64,000 nucleotides of DNA from Cymodocea nodosa (Eukaryota > Streptophyta > Magnoliopsida > Alismatales > Cymodoceaceae), in the NCBI GenBank assembly GCA_036874045.1, contig CM072339.1, forward strand, positions 18,483,501 through 18,547,500. Reading direction: 5' to 3'. This document shows, one piece after another, positions 1 through 18,570 of this stretch. The number at the start of each line of letters is the position of its first letter. Position 1 is the first letter of the stretch. The notes below the pieces were generated by a model. It saw nothing but the letters and a program-made list of their open reading frames with translations, was not told the DNA's origin and ran no database searches. A program made the translations under genes and the position numbers.

Positions 1-783
1 AGATTTGTTAGCAGAAACTGATACCTTGGGGTGCAAACCTGCATCTACTCCAATTGAACAAAATCCCCCCTTTTAGGACACGACTACTGAGGAATTTTCT
101 GATCCCAACAAGTACAGATGTCTTGTTAGGAAATTGATTTATCTTACTGTTACTAGACCAGACATTGCATACACTGTGGGGTTGCTTAGTTAGTTTATGC
201 ATCAACCTAGAGTTGTGCGTTGGAAAGGAGTTCAAAGAGTTTTAGCATATATCAAAGGAACTCTAGGAAAAGGATTGGTGTATCAGAAACAAGGGCATCT
301 AGAAGTTGAAGCCTTCTTTGATGCTGACTTTGCAGGTAACAAGGGCGACAGGAAGTTCACTTCAGATTTCTTAACATATATAGGAAGAAACTTAGTAACT
401 TGGCGCAACAAGAAACAAAGTGTTATATCTTGCTCTAGTGCAGAAGTTGAGTACAGGGCAATGAGACTTACAAGATGTGAAATAGTTTGACTTAAATCAT
501 TGTTGAATGAGCTTGGGGTAATGGTCAAAGTACAATGGTGATGTACTGCGATAATCAAGCTGCAATTCACATAGCTAAGAATGAGACCTTTCATGAGCGT
601 ACCAAGCACATTGAGGTCGATTGCCACTACATCAGAGATCTAGTCACTAAAGGCGTTATCCATACTCCTTACATTTCATCCAATGAAGAACAAGCTGACA
701 TCTTGACCAAGACTTTAAGCCGTAGGTCCTTTGACTCAATGTGTGGCAAGCTAGGATTAACTGATATATACTCTCCAGCTTGA
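1..783 (+). pseudogene. Ty1/copia reverse transcriptase/RNase H, decayed 3' end
   Basis: This is the C-terminal end of a copia Pol polyprotein, cut by the window edge. Reading frame 2 from base 2 gives the end of the RT domain and RNase H, including the DADFAG stretch with a catalytic Asp and the SSAEVEYRAM stretch with a catalytic Glu. After a frame change near 520-535, the next frame carries [10 protein letters not shown] and [12 protein letters not shown], typical of copia RNase H, and stops at 781-783. In-frame stops at 74-76, 191-193 and 488-490 plus the frame change show it is dead. It lies directly upstream of a polypurine tract and LTR, as expected for a 3' copia end. Confidence 0.93.
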
Positions 784-790
784 AGAGGAG

Positions 791-909
791 TGTTAGTGTT
801 ATATGAACTTAGTGTTATATGGATTCTTATATGGATTCATCTCTTGTATATAAATACTTGCATCTACCTTAATGAAAAAAAATCTCTTTTTACCCTTACA
901 TTTCTAACA
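791..909 (+). mobile_element. 3' LTR of the copia element (119 bp)
   Basis: The purine run GAAGAGGAG at 782-790 is a polypurine tract. The LTR follows at once, opening with TGTTAG and closing with CTAACA at 904-909, a perfect 6-bp terminal inverted repeat. A TATA-like TATATAAATA lies near 846-855. At 119 bp this is an unusually short copia LTR. The 5' LTR lies outside the window, so the target duplication cannot be checked. Confidence 0.85.
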
Positions 910-2238
910 AGTTCAATTGATGCCTTTCTTTTGTTTGTATAAAAATCCTAACTCTACTAAACTCCTAGTCTCTACATGCAATGTGGAGGGATAAAGAGAG
1001 ATTAGATTATGCTAATAGAGACTATGTGGATTTAGAGACTATGTTTACCCACTAATATGCTACTTCTAATATATGGTGCACTCAAAGGTTTTTCCTTTGT
1101 TTGGATTAACCACTAGGTTTGCACAAAGGTGGGAATTATCATAATTTATTATTACATGGTATGAAGTATCCTGTAATTGGTTGCAAGGTTATCTTCAATC
1201 TGAGGTGAATCATCCCCACTTCACTTTAAGCAAAGATTTCCAGTTAATATTTTTACATTGCCGCCCTTGTGCTAAGCCTATAAACAAACAGCGTACATTT
1301 ATTTCTTTTTTCTACTTACATGATAATTAGAGCAATTGAGTAATTCCGTTAAGAAAGAGTTTTTTAAATGTGAACTGATATTCTATTTCTGAGGTGATGT
1401 TGCTCATATTCTTGTGAAATAATTAATCTCTTAACTTAACCCATAGAATTTTCATCCATTGAATGACATTGACATGATGATAAGGTTTCTTCTTTATTGT
1501 TGAATGAGATCATGGGCTGGAATCCTTGAAATAGTCCCCACTCATGGAGTAAAATTACAGAAAAACCCTCTCCATTGAATGACATTGACATGAAGATAAG
1601 GTTTCTTCTCTATTGTTGAATGAGATCATGGGCGGGAATCCTTGGAACAGTTCCCACTTGTGGAGTAAAACTACAGAAAACCCCTCTCCAGACTTCACAT
1701 GGTAGGAGCTGCATTTGGTGAAATTGTTCTCATCATTTACCTCCATTCATCTCAACGTCCTCATTTTCACTGCATCTCTCCCAGATTGTATTCTATTCTA
1801 ACATTTTTTATCGTAAACCATAGTTGGTCCAAGATATATTCCACATCTACCATCACTTGTATCACTTATCTGGTGTCTTCTACTCGGGTTTATGAATAAA
1901 GTTACCGTCTCAAGGAAAAAATGTAAATAATAAACACTTCCTCAGGTTCAATTGATGCCTTTTGCCAGATCATGCTGAACACATTTTTTGTATTTTCTCT
2001 GTCCTGCTTCCACCTTATGGCTACTTCTTTTTTATGTTCATTTCTACTAATTATGGAACCTGAATTCCTAAAGATATCATTTTCTGGTAGTTCTTTGTCA
2101 TCTAATATAGCATTTCCTATGCACAACATCTTGTTCATGATCATTTCTTGTTATTGTCTTCATATCATAGAAGTGTATTTGTAATGTTTGGAGATTGTTA
2201 TTTTCCCATTCCTTTCATGATGACATCTCTGTTATCAG
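910..2238. other. AT-rich spacer or intron, no gene seen
   Basis: No convincing exon is visible. It may be intron of the coiled-coil gene that ends at 2964, into which the copia element inserted. The only structure is a tandem duplication at 1456-1687, listed separately. Confidence 0.5.
1456..1687. repeat. tandem duplication, two units of about 116 bp
   Basis: The unit opening CCATTGAATGACATTGACAT begins at 1456 and again at 1572. The two copies match over nearly their whole length with scattered substitutions and end in the same CCTCTCC motif. Confidence 0.88.
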
Positions 2239-2964
2239 ATGGATATGCGTGAATTTTTGAATGCTCCTAATGGACCGCCTCAACAAAATTCAAAAGGCAA
2301 TGAAAGGTTAGAAGAAAGCTCACAGTCACCATTACGTGGAAGGATGGTATGGCTATATTTTCTGCATCAATTTTGTGCAAAGAAAATTATGGACCTCAAA
2401 GATGTGATAGGATGATTTCATGTATGCTATAATATCATTGTGACATCTAATCTTTGTCAGTCTCCATCAGGATGTTTTTGATTTGCCCTTCCACATGGCT
2501 AGAGGTCAGATAGAAGAGAGCTTGCGAACAAAAATGTCCTCGATAAAGGTGCACCCATAATTCATATGCAAAAACAAATGAATTTCAAATGCATTCTTTC
2601 CTTTCATGCATGTTCAATAATTTATATCTATTTACTCTTTTGTAAAGGCCCGAATGGTTCAACTTCAGGATGCCCAGAAAGGGGCTGAAGTCACTTCTGA
2701 AGCAAGTGAGCGGGAGCTTGAGCTTGAAGCCCAACTTGTTGAGGCTCGTAGTATCATTCTGGAGCAGGTAAATTTTGAAGGAAGAAGCCTTAAGTCTTAT
2801 TTATGGTTTCAATATAACTGGAGGCTGGGATTTTTATATACGAAAATGTGAAGCTATCTTTGAGTTTTGAATTAGACATTGATTCTTGTTCTGTGTTCCA
2901 GGCTTCCATTTTATCAAAGCACTTGACAAAGTCTGAAAAGCCGAAAAATGTTTCACCCATTTGA
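2239..2964 (+). CDS. C-terminal exons of an unrecognised coiled-coil protein (partial)
   Basis: Four consecutive exons keep one reading frame, all in phase 0: 2239-2346, 2471-2548, 2648-2767 and 2902-2964. Each internal border is GT/AG. Together they encode 122 residues ending in a TGA at 2962. The first exon is polar and Ser/Pro-rich. The second contains DVFDLPFHMARGQIEESL. The third is a charged helix rich in Glu, Gln and Leu (QDAQKGAEVTSEASERELEL), which suggests a coiled coil. The last is short and Lys-rich. The ATG at 2239 need not be the start, because an AG acceptor precedes it and the gene probably continues upstream beyond the copia insertion. I do not recognise the family. The intact frames argue for a functional gene tail. 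Confidence 0.72.
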
Positions 2965-3702
2965 AGATGTGTATGTCATGACAGGTTCCCTCGTCAAAAG
3001 CCTCTTGAAGTCGTCCGTTGGTCATCAAGTCGTATAAAATCTTATAACCAGCTTCACTTTGATGTTTATCTAACTTATTCTGTAAGAACTACCTCTTTCC
3101 TTGTATATATAGATCTATGAACCGAATTGAGCAAACCCAGGTTGTGATTTCTTATCACACCTGTGAGTTTTTTTGGTAATGATAGTATTCTTGTTTGAAC
3201 TTGAATTCAAAAGCATCAACTTGTTATCAATCACATCTGTTAATCATTTTTTTTGATAATGGTAGTATTGTGGTAAGGTTTGAATTCACTGGCACATTTC
3301 TGAGAATAAATTGAATGAACCAGCAGCAGAGAGGAGAAGCTGTTGTTAACCGTAATGCCTAGCCCTTCATCTATAATAATAATAATAATAATAATGGATT
3401 TGTTTCTTTTTAAAATCGTTGGGAAGATGTAGACCAAATGATTTCGATTCCTGGGGAAAACGAATGTATGCATTTCCCGGTAAAGAGACGTTCGATGTAG
3501 AAAAAGGATAAAGAGATGCTTAAAATGTTGATTTCATTTAATCATGTAATCCTAATGGTGTGAAGCTTGCGCATTAATCTCAATGTACATTGGACCACCA
3601 CTTTTCAGGATTCGATTGTATATTCAAAATTAGTTGGAAATGAATATGACAATAGTATTCCTAGAAATTGTTAGAATTAAAACTTTTAGGATCTGACAAA
3701 AA
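2965..3702. other. 3' UTR and spacer with an (ATA)n microsatellite
   Basis: This follows the stop of the coiled-coil gene and probably includes its 3' UTR. A trinucleotide run of about eight ATA/ATT-type units lies at about 3373-3395. The tract then becomes AT-rich up to the Harbinger relic. No coding signal is seen. Confidence 0.5.
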
Positions 3703-5747
3703 TTAAAATCTATGTATTTATGTACTAACAAGAAAATGATAGACAATATTATTAGTAATTTTTACTTCTTTTTCGTCTTCTTATGAACTTTGTAATTCAT
3801 CAATAACCTTAATTCCTCCTAATTCATCTTCAATATTTTCAAGTAAATATAATTTATATGATTTACGAAAATAGTTGTAAAGTAAAAAATATGTTAAAAT
3901 AATTTTTACTTAGATTTTGGAAGGATATAGTACGTAACTTCATAATATTGTAAAACAATATTTTACTACTTCAAATGAGTGTTTGACTACTATTCTCAAT
4001 TATGAATATTTGTAATTAGATTTTTCTATTGTATTGGTATGAAGTCGCTTGACATCATAATTATTTAGATGATATCTAAGCTCTTAAAATAAATAAATAT
4101 ATTCTAGTTGATCTAAAAATTCAACATCTACTAAGTAAAGTTTTGGTGCATGTAATTTAAAATAAATATAAATTAAGATATATTTCATCAACCAAGTAAA
4201 AACAAAGATTACCTCACAAGGTGCAAACATATGAAGTGTATTTATTGAAGCAACAAAACCATTAGATCGAAGTCATTGTATCTTGAAGATCTTGTACATC
4301 AATAATTGATTCTTCTCATCTACTAATAACATAAATGAACTTCAAAATTACAAACTATCATACATAGTTTATGATAACTCACTTTTTCTATTTTTGAATC
4401 TTACAAACCATTTTTTAGTAATTATTGTTTTCATTTGTGCACCATTAATAGCATTAATACAATTCTATAATATAAAAAAGGAAATTTAAATTGTCGAAAC
4501 TATCCTATAGTAATGAAATGTAATAATAAGTCAATAAAAAGAATTTACCTTGAAGTATGGAAACACATTAAAATCATTTTTATTTTTAGAAAGCGTAGTT
4601 GAATGAAACTTTGTTAAAGTATATGAACTAATTTGGAAATAATATTCAATATTTCATTGAAATAAACACTAATAATCTAAGCAAAAAAAAACAATCTAAG
4701 CATATTGATGAAAATGTTCTTTTATTACTTTGTATCTTTGATTTTGTTTAACTATAATAAAGGTCACAAGTTTCTCATCTACACTCATGTCTTTACTATT
4801 TTGTATTATACCTTAATTTCTTAACAATGTATAAAATTTGATGATACATATTAATGTATTTGATATATTTTCTTGTAATTATATGATTGATTTAACAATG
4901 AATGATCTAGTAATATTCTTATACATTGTTGACTTTCTCTAAGTAATAGGTGTTGATGAAATATTAATAGTTGTAATTGTACAAAAAAAATTGCTAGTAC
5001 CAACTTTTATCTTTTTCTGACGTATTATTCCTCCTCTTACAAAAGTATTAGTAATTTATTTTCATCTATTACAAACATAACGATAGACATTGTAATAAAT
5101 ATATCAATGTTCAATACAAAATAAAATGCAATACATAACAATGATAATTTCGTTCAATACATCAAAACACATCTAAAATAGAAGGTACGTTCAGGGAAAT
5201 GTCATACACTAAATTAAAATACATAATTCATCTTAAATTATACTTTAACCATGAAAGTCTATGCTCATGTGACAATTTTAGAAAGTTAAGTCACTTTGAT
5301 TTATTTTTTAATAACTTCATTCTCTTATTAGGCTTGAAAGGTCAAATAATATTATAATACATTGGTTATCTTTACATTTTCTAACTTCTCTTTTCTTACT
5401 TATTTCCTTCCATATTTTTCGCTTAAGCTTCAATCATTTCCATATTTTGCAAAGCATTTAGCCTAGCTTCTTGTGCTTGTCTTAGTTTCTTATGATCTTC
5501 ATAAATTAGGTTTTTTTTCTCAATATATTCTATAATAATTTATATTTTCTTTTTCTTCGTTTTTCACCAGTTTCAGATATCAAAAGTTTAGAAAATGAAA
5601 AAAAAAAATCTTATGTACCAAGAGAAAATAATGAAAAATGATGAAAAATCATTTGATATACAAATACATAGAAAATAAAGAAAAACTTTCTATCATTTTT
5701 TTCTATGTTATCTATCATTTTCTAATTACACGTAACATTCCTTAAGT
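3703..5747 (-). mobile_element. decayed PIF/Harbinger transposon, copy A
   Basis: The minus strand carries eroded transposase blocks in the right order: an NCINAINGA stretch near 4437-4470 (family GAIDGTH region), LYLVDVEF near 4115-4140 and LRYHLNNYD near 4060-4080, then a region resembling the ER.FGVLK block near 3940-4010. A charged coiled-coil-like stretch, EDHKKLRQAQEARLNALQ, lies near 5440-5510. The ends are imperfect inverted repeats sharing AGAAAATGATAGA (3731-3743 and the reverse at 5711-5723), flanked by TTA/TAA as in Harbinger target sites. Many stops and frame changes make it inactive. Boundaries are good to about 10 bp. Confidence 0.7.
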
Positions 5748-6040
5748 ACTCTTGTAAGTTCTACTCTTGCCGGGCCATGAACGTTGGAAAGCTTCCAAAG
5801 TTCTTGTGCAAGTGGGTAGTTGGGGAGCACGTGTATATCTTCTTTTGAGCTCAAGCTTGAATTGACTGTTGGGTACGTGTCCTGCTGTTCTCCCAGATGT
5901 TGTTAATGCAGGTGCCATCAGCAACCCACGAAAGAACATGATCTTTTATGTGTTCTAAGGATGGCTCTGCAAGTAGGAGGGCCATGGGATTTGCCTCTGG
6001 TCTCACAAAGACTGGTGTGCTTGTTCCTCTTGTATATATG

Positions 6041-6077
<37 letters not shown>

Positions 6078-6436
6078 CTGTGGTATTTTAAGACAAAGGG
6101 TTTGTAATAAATGCCCATGTTAACCTACAAATGAGAGCTATATTGGACACCTTTCTAGAAAGAGGCTTTCACAAATTTTAGATAAAAATGATTTGCATCG
6201 TTGTGCTTGTGCTGTTGCTGTAAACAACATAAACTACCTTTGCCCACACAGTGTGTGAATAATTCAGCTTTCATATTGCACCATATACATAGGGTAAATC
6301 TATGGTTGAGTTTTGTTCAAATTTGATGTCTAATTTGAGTATCATTCATCAACTTCTGCTTCTTAAACATCATAACAAAACGATGTTGTATAGACATCTT
6401 TAAGTTGCTAGAACCATAGGAATTCATTCTAACCTT

Positions 6437-6472
<36 letters not shown>

Positions 6473-6664
6473 AAGAAGCCTAGGTATATATGATCACTTA
6501 AAGGACTTTTGGTTACCTATGCTTTGCTCCTAATCCCAAATATAAGGCCTGCCAAAGTTAATTTCCATACCACACCACCAGCATACCTTAGGGATCATTG
6601 ACTATAATTTTAAATTGTCGCACCAGTACGTTTGATATCTTTCATGATGTCACAGCCACAGAAG
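5748..6664. other. spacer with two (TA)n runs
   Basis: Dinucleotide TA runs lie at about 6043-6075 and 6440-6468. A fairly GC-balanced stretch at 5750-6030 has short open frames on both strands, none of which I recognise. No gene is supported. Confidence 0.5.
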
Positions 6665-7275
6665 ACTTTTGGCCATTCGATTAATTTATTTAGCTGTCAG
6701 TCATAGATATCAATCATGTTGTTCAGTTTTTGGGTCAGCTTATGGATCAACCAACTCAAGAACATTGCCAAGCGTGTCTTATGGGCATTTGCATGAGGCA
6801 TTTGCCTTTCCATCTACTTCCAACTTAACGTTTGAAAGCCTATGTCGATGTAGATCGGGCTACATGCCTAACAAATAGGAAACCAATCGGTCAGTGACTA
6901 CTGTGAAGATTCATCGACATCATGAAAGTCTTAAAAAGTAAAATACTGCTTCCAGATCCTCCGAGGGAGGGTGAGGTGGCATTCACTCCCTCGCCTACGC
7001 AGTTGGTGCATGATTTAACTCTACTTCACAAACTCCTGAACTCCATCGACTTGTTTTTCAATTTCGGTACAATTGGTGGAATCAAAGGTATGCTTGATGT
7101 TGGTTCTTACTCGGCTTATGAAAGAACTGAAGACGATCTAATTAAACTTACGCACGCTGCTTGGCTTCTGTAGATGAGTACCTTCGCCATGCCGAAAGAG
7201 AAAAACTTCATTTCCAGCATCAGCAAGTCTGGTGTCATCGATGTTTATTCTACAATCTGAGGGAGAAGTATTAGA
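6665..7275 (+). pseudogene. Ty1/copia RNase H relic
   Basis: Plus-strand frames in succession give RLIYLAVSH, then VVQFLGQLMDQPTQEHCQA, then LKAYVDVDRATCLTNRKPI, then SLKK.NTASRSS, matching the order of the copia RT tail and RNase H core (DADWA, TNRKSITG, SRSSAEAEY in the family). The far end reads SKSGVIDVYSTI, as at copia C-termini. It is followed by a TGA and the purine run GAGGGAGAAG (about 7259-7268), resembling a polypurine tract before an LTR that is no longer clear. Several frame changes and stops make it a fossil, and it is a different copy from the one at the left edge. Confidence 0.72.
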
Positions 7276-7898
7276 TAAAAGCAAATAAAAGCAAAATTCA
7301 GTTCTAACCCCTTTTTTTTTCCCAGATATTTGTGCATTCATTGAATTCCGACGTTACTGGGGTAGCCGACGCTCATCCTTTGCTGATTGCTGTCGTCGCC
7401 ATTGCCGTAGCCGACGATCTTGTCGTAATCTTTTAGGTGCACCACAGACACCATTGCTCAAAATATTCACAAGGAGCCGCTCATGAAAGCTTGTTGGATG
7501 AATGTTCGTTGAACTAACTTCATCCTCCTCCTCCTCCTCCTCCTCAACTTGGTGCCTCTGCCATTTTAAAAGGTCTTCCTTCTCGAGCACATTGCTTTTA
7601 ATCACTGTGAGGATTGATTAACATGGGAAAGACATCTATCTTTGAGTTTTGAAGTACATGTTTGAAATTCATTTTCTCAAGAAATTTGAATTTCAAGATG
7701 TACAAATACTTGTTACTTGAAATATGATGGAATTGAAAATTAGATTAAACACTAATATCGTTAAGAATGGTCTCATTCAACTAATTAAGCTTTCTAGTTT
7801 TAGCGTTATAATGTGACTTTTAGACCATTTTTATGGAATAGAATTTCTGCAAAACAATTATAAATTTGATTTAGGTTTTTCAAAACTCAGACCTAGCA

Positions 7899-7936
<38 letters not shown>

Positions 7937-9650
7937 CTAGCTTTGATGTATTTACCTTTTTAGCCATTCACAAGAAAACCCTAATCTAGCTGAGTCTCTA
8001 AAAACTAGATTTTTTAATTCCTCAAAAAATAAGTTAGTTACTACTGTGCGTACATTTTTAAGAACTAGTTTTATTTTTCTACAATAAAATCAACCGATGA
8101 AAAATTAAAATCATTTAAATAGAAATTGCATTTGTAGCTTCACTAAAAATGCATTTCTAAAATATTTAACACAAACAATTCTTTCAAATGGGAAGATATT
8201 TATGCATCCAACATTTATTATCAAACTTGTATTTATTATATAATTTTTCTAGGCATAAATCCTAATATTATCACCGAACAGGTAAAATGACAAATGCAGA
8301 CACGTTAACCGTCAAAAATACTGTAACAAGTGTTGATACGAAATGATCGAGATTAAATTACAGCCATACCTAAACTTCGATTAATCAAAAAATTTCAAAA
8401 AGATGTACGGCGATTGAAGGTCAAATAACGTACATTATTATTATTTTTTCAGCTTTCGCGTGCATCTTCCTGAACCCTCTTCTCGTTGACAATTGACCCC
8501 CCCCCCCCAATCCTCTACCTACACGTGCGTCTTCCTAAACCCTCTTCAAATGGAGCTTGAGCATTGAATACTACAAACCAACGCCTATACGAAGAAAAGT
8601 CACAAGTCAGCGTTTGGTATTCCTCAAGTATCGCAAGAATACCGCAATCATCGTCAGTTTATATATCATGCGTGATGAAATAGACAGTTATATATATAGA
8701 GTTGCTGGTGGTATTATTATTGTGTGTTTTTGCAAAGAGAAAGTAAAAATATATATATAGATATAAAAGACCTCGACTTTGAAATCACAGTCGAAATGGT
8801 ACCGTGGATCATCGTTTTCGTTGCGTCTGGTATATGCATTGTCATAAGGAATGGATGGGCTTCCCTTCCTTCGGCACGAAAATGAAAGGGTGGATTTTAT
8901 TTTGCAATGATTTGAATGAATATATATATATATATGGATATGACAGTGACTTTCAATGTTCCACTATTCCAGACTTTAGAAATGAAAACATTGATTTTCG
9001 GATAGAAGACCTTGACCGAAACATCGTAATTCTACGTTCCTTAACCTGATTCGACTGAATCTGCATTTGTATTTTTTTTTTTGAAAGTAGAAAGATAAAT
9101 AAAATAAAGTAATTATTCAATATTATGACGACATTAAATTTTTTTTTAAAAAAGTCCAAAATTATGCAAGTTTTGGGGTTTTATAATCCGGTCCCTGACC
9201 TTGAGATGGACCCATTCCATTCGAATGGCCACCTACCACGAGACGCTCACCAACAACCGACAAGAAGATGGTCATATTTTACAAAACTACGGAGCACTAC
9301 TTGCAAAAGAAACTACAGGGACCTGACGATAAAATCTCCCCCCACCCCCACCCTTCCCACCACCAACTACGGCGCACTAATCTGTGCCATCTTGTCCACA
9401 CGGGTGGTTGGCGGACGACGGCACCGCGTGCGCCAGTCGGCATCGGCGAAGGTGATGCATCTACAATTCACCGGGACGACTTACGGAAAGACGTTTCTAC
9501 CCTATGTGGGCCCCCGTGACGACGATTGTTGTCGCATGTTACCGTGGGATCGTGCAATCAATGGCACAGCGGGAAGGGTAGTTTGGTCATTTAGAAAGTG
9601 TGGGAGGGTAGGTGGCTTGACTGGTCGAGGTTGGTGGGCGTTGCAGCCAC
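7276..9650. other. long 5' flank of the P450 reductase gene
   Basis: There is no recognisable gene. A minus-strand open frame at 7354-7605 has a run of Glu from a CTC-rich repeat and no family match that I know. A T-then-A homopolymer block lies at about 7901-7936 and a C run near 8500-8510. Near-duplicate segments containing CTTCCTGAACCCTCTTC and CTTCCTAAACCCTCTTC lie at about 8467 and 8530. From about 9180 the sequence becomes GC-richer, as expected near a housekeeping promoter. Confidence 0.5.
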
Positions 9651-9820
9651 GGAATAAAAAGGCCAACTCCCTCATCCCACCTCTGGTCAGGTCTTTCCTG
9701 CACTTCTCTCGTTCCTCTCTCGTCGTACCCTTGGAAAGAGAGGGAAGAGAGAAGACAGAAAGACCGCCATTATTGAGTTTTCTTGTTGTTGTTGTGTTCG
9801 TTGACAAAAGCAGCAGTGGT
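9651..9820 (+). promoter_or_regulatory. probable core promoter and 5' UTR of the P450 reductase gene
   Basis: A TATA-like GGAATAAAAA lies at 9651-9660, about 165 bp before the start codon. A CT-rich then GA-rich leader follows, typical of plant 5' UTRs. The transcription start is inferred, not seen. Confidence 0.4.
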
Positions 9821-16952
<7,132 letters not shown>

Positions 16953-17240
16953 ATCCAGCATGGATAAGAGACTGGCATGCATCATGACCTGCTTTTGGGA
17001 AAACACCAACCAAATGAGGTTTTTTGATTGGTGGAAAAGCCCTCCTCAGCAATCGCGCTACGTTGGCCTTTTTTTACCAGCTTACAAGCATATTTGTTCT
17101 TTATACAAATGGCAAGTTACATGAGTTGATTCATTTGGAAGCAAATTATGTATGTTATGTATTACTACAAGGAACTGTCACGGAACAACATTTATAAATA
17201 GTTTTATCATGTTTGTAAAAATGCCAATCAATGCTATTCC
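16953..17240 (+). other. 3' UTR of the P450 reductase gene
   Basis: Sequence after the stop is non-coding. AT-rich, AATAAA-like stretches occur near 17190-17215, but no single polyadenylation signal can be chosen. Confidence 0.4.
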
Positions 17241-18250
17241 GCCGGTTGTCCTTCCTACGCTGCAGCTTGGATGTGAAAGGCAATGATTTCCTCGATGTAG
17301 TAATATAATAAACGTGGAGATCTCTCGATCTCCATCTTGGTTGGTTGTTGAATGGTTCATGATGCCTCATTTCTCAGATTCCTTTTTCTCATTTCTTATT
17401 AATGGATCACCCGTAGGTTCCTTCAAGTCTACTAACGCATTCATCGCGATGATCCGTTTTTTTTCTAATTGTCTTGCACTTTCTCGACAAACTTTATTGT
17501 TTAGGGGTTGGAAAGTGGTCTCATTTAGGGCATCCTCATGCTGAATAATGGTCCATTCATCCTAAATATCAAGTACATTGACGATACCATTCTCTTTCTA
17601 GAACTTGACATCGGTAACATTATTAATTTGAAATGTATATATTCTGTCTTTTTCTGGCCTTCTCTGGTCTGTAAAATGATTTTTTAAAATCATTCATTAT
17701 TGACATTAATCTTAAAGATCATCATTTGGATCATAACAGCATTTATAAGGCTGTAAAAAATAGAATATTCCTATTACCCACCTTGGGTTACCTTTACATT
17801 TCAAGAAAACCACGGGCTCCTATCATCAGCAAGCCCCCTTTTCCTAGGTTAGAAGGTTGAAAAAGTAAATTTTTATCTTTAGGAGGGAGGCCCCTATTTT
17901 TCTTTTGAACTCTACCCTAACTACTATTTTTCTTTCCACCCCGCATCTCCCAGTCAAAGTTGAAAATATCCTGAAATTCTTGTGTTCCAGGGGGTTTAGC
18001 CCTCTTCTTCTCAACAAACAAACCTAACCATTTGGAACTTTTACCATTCTGTTTTTAATTTCCACTCTCACCATATCGGTAATGAGGCCTCCACCCTTTC
18101 AACTTAAATTTATTTTCCTTGAAAGTACTATAGGAGACCAAACATCATTATTTGGTCGGGAGTACAAGTTTTCCGAACTCGTAATTTTCAATCTAGTTTG
18201 CTTGGCGTTCACATTCAAGACTCACTTTCATTGTGTACTTAACATTATTC
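17150..18250 (-). pseudogene. unrecognised decayed coding stretch on the minus strand
   Basis: The minus strand shows protein-like composition in more than one frame, with few stops. One block (about 17380-17590) reads WTIIQHEDALNETTFQPLNN and continues with KVCRESARQLEKKRIIAMNA and LVDLKEPTGD. Another (about 17900-18060) reads SKWLGLFVEKKRAKPPGTQE, then FQDIFNFDWEMRGGKKNSS. The frame shifts between blocks and stops occur, so it is not a working gene. No introns are evident, so it could be a processed pseudogene or a transposon ORF. I do not recognise the family. Confidence 0.4.
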
Positions 18251-18423
18251 ATCTTTCGGTTGATAATGGCTTTGTTTCTTAGGGATTAAACTCCGACAGC
18301 CTTTATTCCCCTAAATTCAGTTGTTCCTTTTTTGCTATAAATTTATTTGGCTGAAAATAAAAAAATTTGATTTAACTCATACTTTAGGATAAAATTCTTA
18401 TTAAATTGAGCCCATTTAAGAGA

Positions 18424-18570
18424 GATTGGCAGAGAGACTTGATCTAATCGTGCCCGTTTGTGTGCATCCTCGCCAAGTGCCTTGCTCGCCTGATTTCCGT
18501 CTCCCCGATCGTCGTCTCGCCCGTTCGCGTGCTCTCACCCATCCTCTGTGTCCTCTCCAGTTCTGGCGTA
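18424..18570 (+). other. isolated CG-rich, exon-like segment
   Basis: About 150 bp of C-rich, CpG-containing sequence stands out from the AT-rich surroundings and resembles a plant 5' UTR or first exon. No start codon with a continuing frame or downstream exon could be linked to it. Confidence 0.3.

Noticed and set aside
7354-7605. Minus-strand 83-codon frame with poly-Glu
   Set aside because: Low-complexity CTC repeat with no recognisable flanking protein sequence.
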